In this document: in pieces, positions 8,304-15,956 of the stretch
Numbering within the stretch: the first letter of the stretch is position 1
Layout of the letters: each line of letters opens with the position of its first letter
Origin: Trichodesmium sp. MAG_R04
Lineage (GTDB): Bacteria > Cyanobacteriota > Cyanobacteriia > Cyanobacteriales > Microcoleaceae
DNA: 19,854 bases
Assembly (NCBI GenBank): GCA_023356515.1
Contig: JAKQYG010000020.1
Coordinates: forward strand, 1 to 19,854
Direction: 5' to 3'
The notes under the pieces: generated by a model
Told to the model about the DNA's origin: nothing
The model's database searches: none
Seen by the model: the letters and a program-made list of their open reading frames with translations, nothing else
Translations under genes and position numbers: made by a program

Positions 8304-8366
8304 ATAGCCCTATGCATTCAATTAACTTATCTAAAATTTGAAGTAAGTTTTTATGAGGAAAAAAAG

Positions 8367-8633
8367 GTGAATATATTTGGTGTTGGTCTCCCAGAAATGA
8401 TTGTAATTTTGGTGGTAGCTCTTTTGATATTTGGTCCGAAGAAGTTGCCAGAAATTGGTCGGAGTTTAGGACAAGCAATAAATAGTTTTAAGGCAGGAGC
8501 TAAAGATTTTGAAAATGAACTTAAACGGGAAGCAAAACAGTTAGAGGAAGGAGTTAAAGTTACTACATCGGTATCAGAACCAGAGAAAATAGTCGATGTT
8601 TCTTCTCCAACAAATACAAGCCAGAAAAGCTAA
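8367..8633 (+). CDS. tatA: Sec-independent translocase subunit TatA/TatE
   Basis: An 88-residue protein. It has an N-terminal membrane helix (about residues 4-21), the hallmark FGPKKLPEIGRSLGQAINSFK hinge and amphipathic helix, and a polar, charged tail. This is the pore-forming subunit of the twin-arginine pathway, which moves folded proteins across the thylakoid or plasma membrane. The start is a GTG at 8367, supported by a good ribosome-binding site GAGGA at 8355-8359 with seven bases between. No tatC is seen nearby. Confidence 0.93.
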   Translation: MNIFGVGLPEMIVILVVALLIFGPKKLPEIGRSLGQAINSFKAGAKDFENELKREAKQLEEGVKVTTSVSEPEKIVDVSSPTNTSQKS

Positions 8634-8724
8634 TTTTGACGTTACACTATAGATGAAATTAGTCTGAGCTAATCTTGAAGATTGTTGTGATTTTGACTTT
8701 GAATTTTATTTAACTGTTAAGGGA

Positions 8725-9384
8725 ATGAAAGAGGTTGCACCAACAGCAAACTTGGTGATTCCTAAATTAATTGTAGGTTTGGGAAATCCAGAGCTAAAAT
8801 ATAATCAAACTAGGCATAATATAGGATTTGCTGGAGTAGATACTATAGCTAATATCTGGCAGGTTTCTTTATCTAAAAATCGTAAGTTTAAAGCAGAATT
8901 TGGAGAAAGTACGAGACTAAAAGCAGACAAAATTTACTTGCTCAAACCCTTAACCTATATGAACAGATCTGGAGAAGCAATTCGTGCAGTGGTAGATTGG
9001 TATAAATTACCACTAACTTCAGTGCTGGTAATATATGATGATATGGATTTACCGATGGGACGACTGCGATTACGGTTGTCTGGTTCAGCAGGTGGCCATA
9101 ATGGGATGAAGTCGGCGATCGCTCATTTGGGAACTCAAGAGTTTCCTCGTTTGCGAATAGGTATTGGTAAACCGAAAAACCTTACTACTGAAAGTGGAGA
9201 ACCAAAAACTATTAGTCATGTTTTAGGAAAGTTTAGTCCCACAGAAAATAGATTAATGGTTCAAGTCTTAGAACTGGTTGTAGATGCAGTAGAATTTTCT
9301 CTCAAACAAGGAATTGAAAAAGCTATGAGTCTCTATAACAGTAGAACGATTAGCGAAAATTCTGGGCCTAAAGCTCACTCCTAG
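8725..9384 (+). CDS. pth: Peptidyl-tRNA hydrolase
   Basis: A 219-residue Pth that releases peptide from peptidyl-tRNAs dropped by stalled ribosomes. Signatures are the opening KLIVGLGNPELKYNQTRHNIGF (catalytic His in TRHNIG), LLKPLTYMNRSGEA, IYDDMDLPMGRLRLR (catalytic-site Asp) and GSAGGHNGMKSAI. It is about 25 residues longer than the E. coli enzyme at its two ends combined, with a short extra N-terminal segment before the core. A HIP1 site lies inside at about 9115. It follows tatA by 91 bases on the same strand, and may be cotranscribed. Confidence 0.96.
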   Translation: MKEVAPTANLVIPKLIVGLGNPELKYNQTRHNIGFAGVDTIANIWQVSLSKNRKFKAEFGESTRLKADKIYLLKPLTYMNRSGEAIRAVVDWYKLPLTSVLVIYDDMDLPMGRLRLRLSGSAGGHNGMKSAIAHLGTQEFPRLRIGIGKPKNLTTESGEPKTISHVLGKFSPTENRLMVQVLELVVDAVEFSLKQGIEKAMSLYNSRTISENSGPKAHS

Positions 9385-9777
9385 AAGGAATGCTTTATAT
9401 TTCTTTGTTTAAGGGTGTTTTGTGTTGCGGGACAAAATGAAACACCTCTAAATATAGTGCATAGTTTTACTCCAGAATAAGAAAACTTGCTAGCTTAGAT
9501 TTTGAGTTATGTACACTTACTGAAAAATTGGGTTTAAAACCTCGCCCTTCTATTTTATTTTAACTAAAATAACTCCCGTTATTGTCCAAGAACATTCCTA
9601 GGGTGAAGACTTATTCAATTAAAGTACTAAATACCCCCTATTTTTTTGCATAAACAGTTAACATAAGCCAGGTAAATTAAATGAATAAATTTTTTATTGC
9701 TAGCATTTTTAAAAAATGTAGTTATTATATAAAATTTTACTTTTGAGTAATCGTTAAAGATTGGCTTTTAACTATTA
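9385..9777. other. Gap after pth, one hairpin
   Basis: No gene is visible in these 393 bases. GGTGTTT (9414-9420) and AAACACC (9440-9446) can pair, with inner TTTGT/ACAAA extending the stem. This is placed where a pth terminator would be, but no T-tract follows. The rest is AT-rich sequence with no recognised signal. Confidence 0.35.
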
Positions 9778-10044
9778 ATGAATCCTAAGAGTCTACCAGA
9801 AACTACTGCTTATATCAGAGTAACTCGTCAGTCTTGGCAAAAAGGCACTATTGAAGGAGAGGTTAGTGCTGGTCCTTTTGGTTGGCAATTTAAATGGCGC
9901 TTTAGGCAGGGAAAAACTCTTTCTATTCAACCTTCTCAAGGACGTGCTCTAATTCAAGAACCTTTAGGTAGATTTCTAGAAAAATGGGATTATCAACTAG
10001 AGCCTGGTAGCAATTACTCCTTTACTATTAAGGCTAAGTTTTAG
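9778..10044 (+). CDS. DUF3146 family protein
   Basis: An 88-residue protein that I recognise as the cyanobacterial DUF3146 family: LPETTAYIRVTRQSWQKG near the start, then FGWQFKWRFRQG, a conserved RALIQEPLGRFLEK and an LEPGSNYSFT ending. It looks like a small beta-rich soluble protein with no signal peptide or membrane segment. Function is unknown. It is transcribed toward the orphan variable-region fragment, leaving 13 bases between the two stop codons. Confidence 0.8.
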   Translation: MNPKSLPETTAYIRVTRQSWQKGTIEGEVSAGPFGWQFKWRFRQGKTLSIQPSQGRALIQEPLGRFLEKWDYQLEPGSNYSFTIKAKF

Positions 10045-10057
10045 CAAAAATTAAATC

Positions 10058-10219
10058 TTAAACCTTTCCTACTTCTATGCTCCTTAAATTGAAAAGTCCT
10101 GGGGAGATACACACAAGATGAAAACCAGTAAAGCTGCTGCTCACGTCGTCGGAAATCAAGAAGCCGCGGAGGGCAGAGCGACATCTCCAAGGATAGTAGT
10201 TCCAGGAGCCTCCACGACG
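10058..10219 (-). pseudogene. Orphan DGR-type variable region (end of an FGE-sulfatase/C-type-lectin domain)
   Basis: From 10219 on the minus strand the frame reads RRGGSWNYYPWRCRSALRG, then FLISDDVSSSFTGFHLVC, ending at a TAA at 10058-10060. This is the terminal block of formylglycine-generating-enzyme-like C-type-lectin domains (RGGSW...CRSA.R...GFR(L)VC). Such blocks are the variable regions of many cyanobacterial diversity-generating retroelements. Where DGR templates of this type have runs of AAC/AAT (Asn) codons, this copy has AAC TAC TAT, CTC, GGC TTC, ATT, GAC, AGC AGC AGC and TTT. Third bases are kept as C or T and changes fall where A would be, the expected trace of adenine-directed mutagenesis. 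The frame has stops at about 10265 and 10256, no start codon, and lacks the first 200 or so residues of an FGE domain. It is GC-richer than its surroundings. No DGR reverse transcriptase or template is in the window. Confidence 0.65.
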
Positions 10220-10232
10220 TTCTCTTTTGCTC

Positions 10233-12473
10233 CTAATTTTGTCCTGCCGAATGTGGGTTTAACCTCATCCATTTACATTCATCATTTCCATTGCAATATG
10301 GTTTAATTAAATAATACTTAGCATTTTTGCGATCACCTTGATTATTTTCCCCATAATTTTCCCCATTTTTAATAATTTTAATTGGTCCTGTCATCCCTTC
10401 AAAATCAGTATTTAATAGAGCTTTATTGATTCCTTCTGGTGTAGGAGTTCCTTTGTTTTTATGCTCTTGAGAAATTGCTAGAATGAACATTTCAGTTGCA
10501 TCATAAGATGCACCAAGGCGCGTGATTAAATCATCCTTTGTATTCCAAAAACTCTGAAATTCTTGAATGTTTGGATCTGACTTAGAGGGTACCCAAAATC
10601 TTCTAATTATTATGTTTTTCAGTACTGACTTGTTTTTAGAATATGTATTCAAAAAATCTGGAGTATACACAGGATTATTACCAATCAGTAAAAAATCACC
10701 TTTATTTTCTTCAATAATTGCCTTATTTTGATCTTTTTGGGATTGAGTGTATGCACCCATAAATAAAAAAATAACTGTATTATTCTCATTATATAAAGGA
10801 TTATTCTTGTATTCTCTAAGTTTTTTTCTCAAATTTGATTCCGTTTTTCCATTTAATTCACACTCTACAATATTTTTTTCCTGTATCGTTTTTGGGAGAA
10901 GTTTTTTTGCTTCATAAGATGAAGAAAAAGCAAAAGCATCGGTACTATCGCGAAAAATAATTACATATTCTATTTCTATATTCTCATTATTAATGTACTT
11001 TATAACTGCATCCATCGCTTCACTTGTTGTTCCAACAACTCTAAAGAAAAATGAAAAATCAAGTTTAGTATTGAGCGCATTTTTACTTGAAAAAAACTTT
11101 TTATAAATTTTATTTAGGCTTTCTCTAGTAGAGCTAGCACCTGGTGTAATTTGATTTATTTTAAGTTCATGATATTTATTAATTACATGGGTTGTAGCTC
11201 TGGAAGAATAATGACCTATAAATCCTAAAATAGGATTATCTAAAGTATCATTATAGGATCCTATTTCCTTAGCTATTTTTTCAGCTTGCTTCCCATCGTT
11301 ATGATCGTCAGCCATTAAGACTAATAATTTCCAAGAAGAATCTTCATTATTATTAAACTTATATTGTTTCCAAGCTACCCCTCTAAGTATATTCTTACTT
11401 ACATATTTTAAGGTGTTAGTAAAAGGAATAGCAACACTTATTGCATAGACTTGCTTTTTACTTAACGATTCTTTTTGAATATCTTGCATAATTTTGGCAT
11501 TATTCAAAGCAATTAAAAGAGAGGGATCTTTATCTGCGTCCTCTCCTTCCCATGCATTGTTTAAATGCCTAACAGCTTGTTCATAATTACCCTGAGCTAA
11601 TTTATTTCTCCCAAGACTTTCTTGCCTTGAAGATGGCATGTTTTCGGGAAAATTAATATCAATATTTCCCTCTTTTTCACCACAAGTTAAGAATTCAGAT
11701 TCAATAGGACAAAGATCAAAAATGCTTCTAGACTTATTTTTTTCTATATAGTCGAGAATTACGATAAAAGCTAAAAGAACACACAAAAAAGATATATACC
11801 ACAAATCACGATTATTATTCTTTGATGATTCTCGTCTAATTTTATGAGAAACATCAGCGGGTATTTCAGGCCAAATTTTTTCTAAAGCTTCTATTGATAT
11901 TGCTCTTCCAAACTTTCCTTCTCCATCACCCTTAATTTTATGAGTAACTATACCCATAACTAATCCTGTATTAGTATCAATAACGGGGGCACCACTATAA
12001 CCATCACGAAGAATTCCTTTTTTGATCTCTAACTTTCCAACTGCAACTTTTTCTGTTACATTTTCTATTATTTGTAATGCTTTTTCTCCATTAGCCTCAA
12101 CTATCATTTTTCCTTTTATTGTTTTACGACTAAGCGCGTGATCTTCTCCAAAAAGATAACAACCAGGAATGTTAACTTCTAATTTTTTTTCTTGCTTTCC
12201 ATATAGAATCATTAAGTCCAAGGATGAAGCTGAAAAAGTTGTATTGATTTTTAAAATAGCTAAATCTAAACCTTGAACGTCTCCTATCTTTATAACTTCT
12301 GCTCGAGAACCATTTACCCTTATATTTTCTTCTCCACCCACATCCCTAATAACATGAGCACAAGTAAGCAGATAAGTATAATTATGTTGTTTATGAAATA
12401 TAAATCCAGTACCAATAACATTTTCTTTTTTGGCGCTTTTGATTATAACAATAGAATCTTCTAAGTTGCTCAT
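10233..12473 (-). CDS. Trypsin-like protease fused through a membrane helix to a periplasmic-binding-protein domain
   Basis: A 746-residue protein. Residues 1-205 form a trypsin-like serine protease with an apparent triad of H40 (LLTCAHVI), D70 (GLDLAIL) and S160 (DGYSGAPV). Residues 224-242 are a single membrane helix preceded by a basic stretch (KIRRESSKNNNR), which suggests that the protease is cytoplasmic. Residues about 290-310 look like one TPR-like unit. Residues about 342-735 resemble a type I periplasmic-binding protein of the branched-chain amino-acid receptor class (YAISVAIPF, later YDATEMFILAI). I infer a receptor whose outer domain senses a ligand and controls an inner protease. 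It lies directly after a decayed Trypco1-like gene, and the orphan variable region follows 14 bases beyond its stop. This context suggests a conflict or stress-response module. Domain calls are reasonable; function is inference. Confidence 0.7.
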   Translation of the reverse strand: MSNLEDSIVIIKSAKKENVIGTGFIFHKQHNYTYLLTCAHVIRDVGGEENIRVNGSRAEVIKIGDVQGLDLAILKINTTFSASSLDLMILYGKQEKKLEVNIPGCYLFGEDHALSRKTIKGKMIVEANGEKALQIIENVTEKVAVGKLEIKKGILRDGYSGAPVIDTNTGLVMGIVTHKIKGDGEGKFGRAISIEALEKIWPEIPADVSHKIRRESSKNNNRDLWYISFLCVLLAFIVILDYIEKNKSRSIFDLCPIESEFLTCGEKEGNIDINFPENMPSSRQESLGRNKLAQGNYEQAVRHLNNAWEGEDADKDPSLLIALNNAKIMQDIQKESLSKKQVYAISVAIPFTNTLKYVSKNILRGVAWKQYKFNNNEDSSWKLLVLMADDHNDGKQAEKIAKEIGSYNDTLDNPILGFIGHYSSRATTHVINKYHELKINQITPGASSTRESLNKIYKKFFSSKNALNTKLDFSFFFRVVGTTSEAMDAVIKYINNENIEIEYVIIFRDSTDAFAFSSSYEAKKLLPKTIQEKNIVECELNGKTESNLRKKLREYKNNPLYNENNTVIFLFMGAYTQSQKDQNKAIIEENKGDFLLIGNNPVYTPDFLNTYSKNKSVLKNIIIRRFWVPSKSDPNIQEFQSFWNTKDDLITRLGASYDATEMFILAISQEHKNKGTPTPEGINKALLNTDFEGMTGPIKIIKNGENYGENNQGDRKNAKYYLIKPYCNGNDECKWMRLNPHSAGQN

Positions 12474-12790
12474 TTTCTAACTTTTTAGGTTTCAAAACTA
12501 ACTTAACTTTTAAACTAGTACCCCACCTTTCCTTTAGTAATATAGATATTACCCTGCCCCCCAAAAATCAAACCTATTTTTACCTCAGCTTGTTCAATTT
12601 CCATATCTTTATTGATTTATTGCCCAGCTTCAGCAATAGAACGACTAATACTAATTAATATAGGTTTAACCTTAGCAAAAGCAGATTTAACTCCTTTAAT
12701 AACATTAGTAGAAATAGGTTGTGCTTCATACTCTGGGACTTCTGCCTTGAGCAAAAAACCATTTTCTAGTTCAATTAATTTAGTAGCCAT
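12474..12790 (-). pseudogene. Trypsin-co-occurring domain (Trypco1-like) small gene, broken
   Basis: From ATG at 12790 the frame reads MATKLIELENGFLLKAEVPE, continuing to RSIAEAGQ and a TAA at 12617-12619. In the same frame the sequence goes on as INKDMEIEQAEVKIGLIFGG and QGNIYITKGKVG to a TAG at 12515-12517. A one-base shift then gives TSLKVKLVLKPKKLENE up to the start of the trypsin gene. Joined, this is a typical trypsin-co-occurring domain 1 protein (about 100 residues: TKLIELENG, EIEQAEV-G, GN-YITK, KVKL-LKPKK), here split by one nonsense codon and one frameshift. These proteins are known for sitting next to trypsin-like genes, exactly as here. The role of the family is thought to be regulatory but is unproven. 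Confidence 0.7.
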
Positions 12791-13136
12791 ATATAATTAT
12801 TATTGCTAAATTTAATTTGTATTTTATTGTAGAAGAAATAGTGCCTGAAAATCTTTATAATATGCCATGGAAAACCTCATGGGAATTATTAATATCAAAT
12901 CCGTTGGCCTCGGAGTCATATAATTCCCATCGTCATTATGGGCCAAAGGTAGTTAGACCTTAGAATATGGACTTACAACAATGTATGAGGATGGTGAGGT
13001 ACATTAATTTCATGAATTTATTTGACATCTTAAAGTTGGAAACTAATTGTGACATCTTTAAAGTCAATTGGTATTTAGATTCTTTAAACAGAAAGGAGTC
13101 AAACTTGATATTGATTTTCTTCTTATTAAAAAAAAT
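12791..13136. other. Gap upstream of pyrG with inverted and direct repeats
   Basis: No gene is seen here. A perfect 11-bp inverted repeat, ATGGGAATTAT (12879-12889) and ATAATTCCCAT (12920-12930), encloses a 30-base loop. Closer to pyrG, GACATCTTAAAGT (13024-13036) recurs as GACATCTTTAAAGT (13051-13064), spaced 27 bases apart. TTGACA at 13022-13027 could be a -35 box, but no good -10 follows at 17 bases. The pyrG promoter probably lies here. Confidence 0.4.
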
Positions 13137-14846
13137 ATGACTAAATTTGTATTCATAACTGGTGGGGTAGTTTCCAGTATTGGTAAAGGAATTGTAGCAG
13201 CAAGCTTAGGCCGCTTGCTCAAATCACGGGATTATTCTGTTTCCATTCTTAAACTAGACCCCTATATAAATGTAGATCCGGGGACAATGAGTCCTTTCCA
13301 GCATGGAGAAGTATTTGTTACAGAGGATGGGGCAGAAACTGACCTAGATCTAGGCCACTATGAACGATTTACAGATACCTCAATGTCTCGTCTTAATAGT
13401 GTTACCCAAGGTTCGATCTACCAGGCAGTAATTAATAAAGAAAGACGAGGAGACTATCAAGGAGGAACTGTTCAGGTAATCCCCCATATTACTAACGAAA
13501 TAAAAGAAAGAATACATAGAGTAGCAAGAAATTCTAACCTAGATGTGGTAATTACGGAAATAGGGGGAACAGTAGGAGATATTGAATCTCAGCCGTTTTT
13601 AGAAGCCATTCGACAGTTTCGCAAAGATGTAGGCAAGAATAATGCTTTGTATATCCATGTTACATTAGTGCCTTGGATTGCTTCTGCTGGAGAAATGAAA
13701 ACTAAGCCAACTCAACACTCGGTCAAGGAATTACGCTCCATTGGTATTCAGCCAGATATTTTGGTCTGTCGTTGCGATCGCCAACTGAGTCAAGGCTTAA
13801 AAGAAAAGATGTCTGAATTCTGTGATGTACCTGTAGAATCTGTAATTACATCTCAGGATGCTCAAAGTATTTATGAAGTACCTCTAATGTTAGAAGGAGA
13901 AGGGCTAGCAGTACAAGTTCTAGAATTGTTAAACATGGAGAAACGTCAACCAGATCTTAGTAAGTGGGAAACTTTGGTTAATCGTCTTTACCATAAGGAC
14001 AAAGAAGAAATGGAAACTAACCAAGGCCAATTATCTACTACTACTATAGAAATTGCTATAGTAGGTAAGTATATTCAACTAAGTGATGCTTACCTGTCAG
14101 TGGTAGAGGCATTACGCCATGCAGCGATCGCTGTTGGTGTAGACTTAAACCTGCATTTAGTCAATGCTGAAGATTTAGAAACTAAAGGAGCTAAGACTTA
14201 TCTGGAAAATACTCATGGAATTATTGTTCCGGGTGGGTTTGGTGTGAGAGGTATTGATGGTAAGATAGCTGCGGTTAAATATGCCAGACTAAATAGAATT
14301 CCTTTTTTGGGATTATGTCTAGGAATGCAATGCGCAGTAATTGAGTGGGCACGAAACATAGCAAAATTGGATGCTGCCCATAGTTTTGAGTTTAATCCTC
14401 AAACACCAAATCCAGTGATTAATTTATTACCAGAACAACAAGATGTAGTAGATTTGGGGGGTACTATGCGACTTGGACTTTATCCTTGCCGTCTTCAAGG
14501 GGACACATTGGCATTTAAAACTTATCAGCAAGAAGTAATTTATGAACGTCATCGTCATCGATATGAATTTAATAATGCTTACCGAAACTTGTTCTTAGAA
14601 ACAGGCTATCTAATCAGTGGAACTTCCCCTGATGGTAGATTAGTAGAAATTATTGAGCTTCCTAATCATCCTTTTTTTATTGCGACTCAATTCCATCCAG
14701 AGTTTCAATCTCGACCTAGTACACCCCATCCTCTATTTCATAACTTTTTTCAAGCAGCTAATTCACAAAAAAAGTGTTATGATTTGTCTGTCAATAATGC
14801 TGAAGCAACTCAAGACAATTTAGTTAATACAGGTTCTATTCCTTAA
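13137..14846 (+). CDS. pyrG: CTP synthase
   Basis: A 569-residue enzyme that makes CTP from UTP with ATP and glutamine. The frame is open from a TTG at 13068, but I chose the ATG at 13137 because it gives the invariant start MTKFVFITGGVVSSIGKG. The N-terminal synthetase has LDPYINVDPGTMSPFQHGEV, EDGAETDLDLGHYERF and GGTVQVIPHITNEI. The C-terminal class I glutaminase has PGGFGVRG, the nucleophile Cys in FLGLCLGMQ, and the His/Glu pair in TQFHPEFQSRP. Two HIP1 sites lie in the gene (about 13775 and 14122). Slightly longer than E. coli PyrG because of a short C-terminal tail. Confidence 0.97.
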   Translation: MTKFVFITGGVVSSIGKGIVAASLGRLLKSRDYSVSILKLDPYINVDPGTMSPFQHGEVFVTEDGAETDLDLGHYERFTDTSMSRLNSVTQGSIYQAVINKERRGDYQGGTVQVIPHITNEIKERIHRVARNSNLDVVITEIGGTVGDIESQPFLEAIRQFRKDVGKNNALYIHVTLVPWIASAGEMKTKPTQHSVKELRSIGIQPDILVCRCDRQLSQGLKEKMSEFCDVPVESVITSQDAQSIYEVPLMLEGEGLAVQVLELLNMEKRQPDLSKWETLVNRLYHKDKEEMETNQGQLSTTTIEIAIVGKYIQLSDAYLSVVEALRHAAIAVGVDLNLHLVNAEDLETKGAKTYLENTHGIIVPGGFGVRGIDGKIAAVKYARLNRIPFLGLCLGMQCAVIEWARNIAKLDAAHSFEFNPQTPNPVINLLPEQQDVVDLGGTMRLGLYPCRLQGDTLAFKTYQQEVIYERHRHRYEFNNAYRNLFLETGYLISGTSPDGRLVEIIELPNHPFFIATQFHPEFQSRPSTPHPLFHNFFQAANSQKKCYDLSVNNAEATQDNLVNTGSIP

Positions 14847-15155
14847 TTCTGATTCTGAAAATCTTACAGTTCCTTTCAGGTTTATGAAGTACAGTAGCAG
14901 TAATTTTTAAATATTTTTGAAGTATGGAATAAGCTTTAGTAGTTATTAGGAAAGATTTTTGCTTTAAACTTGATTTATTTTTGTTATCAAATTTAAAAGC
15001 CTGAAATAGGGTAAGATTAGTTATTTGAGTTACTGTTAACTACTATCAGATTTTATCATATTTGTAAATGATATTTACTCTTAATCAAAATTGTATAGTG
15101 ACTTGACTTGCAGGACTTGGGTAAATGCAAGAAATCAAAGTTTTAAGGGGGTCAT
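14847..15155. other. Gap after pyrG
   Basis: 309 AT-rich bases without a recognisable gene, strong hairpin or repeat. The only clear signal is AAGGGGG at 15145-15151, the ribosome-binding site for the next gene. Confidence 0.3.
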
Positions 15156-15584
15156 GTGGCCTACTGGATTAAAATAAATTATGAAAGAAACATATACTTG
15201 ATCGATCTTGACAGTATTACTGCTTTTTCTTGTCAACCAAATAAGCGGATAACTTTTTGGTTGCCAAATAGTAGTCAAGCAATTATATTGAATAAGCAAA
15301 ATTGCGAATATGAGTATCACTTGGTTCTAGAATATATAAAAAAAAAGATTGAAATAGGCTATAAAACTCATAATGAATCCTGGGTGATAATTATTTATGA
15401 CCGCTATGAATGGTTGATAAATTTGAATTGTATTACTACATTTGTTTGGGAAGCTAATGGTCGGATAACTTTTTGGCTACCAGATACTACAAAAGATATT
15501 GTTATTCACCCCTATAGTAACCCAGAAGCTTATGAAAAAGTTTTGAAATTTATCAACCAAGCAACTGGGAATTCTTTACCTTAA
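15156..15584 (+). CDS. Unknown protein made of two tandem similar halves
   Basis: A 142-residue protein with no recognised family. It starts at GTG (15156), supported by AAGGGGG four bases upstream. It consists of two related units of about 70 residues. Unit 1 has INYERNIYLIDLDSITAFS and NKRITFWLPNSSQAIIL, and unit 2 has IIYDRYEWLINLNCITTFVW and NGRITFWLPDTTKDIVI. Both end in a helix (YHLVLEYIKKKI and YEKVLKFINQAT). The pattern of alternating hydrophobic residues suggests a small beta-rich domain closed by a helix, duplicated within the gene. No signal peptide or membrane segment. The clear internal duplication argues for a real gene. Confidence 0.6.
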   Translation: MAYWIKINYERNIYLIDLDSITAFSCQPNKRITFWLPNSSQAIILNKQNCEYEYHLVLEYIKKKIEIGYKTHNESWVIIIYDRYEWLINLNCITTFVWEANGRITFWLPDTTKDIVIHPYSNPEAYEKVLKFINQATGNSLP

Positions 15585-15605
15585 GACAATTTGATAGTAG
15601 ATAGA

Positions 15606-15813
15606 TATAGCACTCGAAGCAAAGGTTAGGACATTACTAAATGCTGAAATTCAGTCAGGGATTACTTCTGACTTCTTACTTACCCGTAGTGCTATACTTC
15701 GACTGCTATATAGCACTCGAAGCAAAGGTTAGGACATTACTAAATGCTGAAATGCAGTCAGAGATTACTTCTGACTTCTTACTTACCCGTAGTGCTATAC
15801 TTCGACTGCTATA
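15606..15813. mobile_element. Tandem pair of 103-bp MITEs
   Basis: Two head-to-tail units, 15608-15710 and 15711-15813, differ at only two positions (T/G and G/A around 15652-15662 in unit 1). Each starts TAGCACTCGAAG and ends CTTCGACTGCTA, imperfect terminal inverted repeats (11 of 12), with TATA at the outer junctions as expected for a TA-targeting IS5/ISL2- or IS427-type element. Inside, AGTCAGA and TCTGACT form a small hairpin (perfect in unit 2). The left 45 bases match the end of the IS at 592-636 at about 40 positions. No coding capacity. Confidence 0.75.
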
Positions 15814-15956
15814 ATAGTAAATAGTGGATGTTAACTTTTCTTCATACCAAAGTTTTCATTTTGTGATTCAGATGTGTAACCACTATTAATAATAATTTAA
15901 TAATAATTAAAATACTGCTATCTATTACCTATTATCTTATTTCCAAGGATATAGAA

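Noticed and set aside
10118..10306. 62-codon plus-strand frame
   Set aside because: It lies antisense to the DGR-type variable region and to the end of the protease-receptor gene. The minus-strand reading matches a known domain motif, this one does not.
12612..12809. 65-codon plus-strand frame
   Set aside because: It is antisense to the Trypco1-like pseudogene, whose minus-strand translation is clearly family-like.
13068..13136. TTG start 23 codons upstream for pyrG
   Set aside because: The added residues are not part of CTP synthase, and the ATG at 13137 gives the invariant N-terminus.
15135..15320. 61-codon minus-strand frame
   Set aside because: Antisense to the start of the two-repeat protein; no family resemblance.
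15608..15813. CRISPR-like repeats
   Set aside because: Only two adjacent 103-bp units without spacers, with terminal inverted repeats; they fit a tandem MITE.
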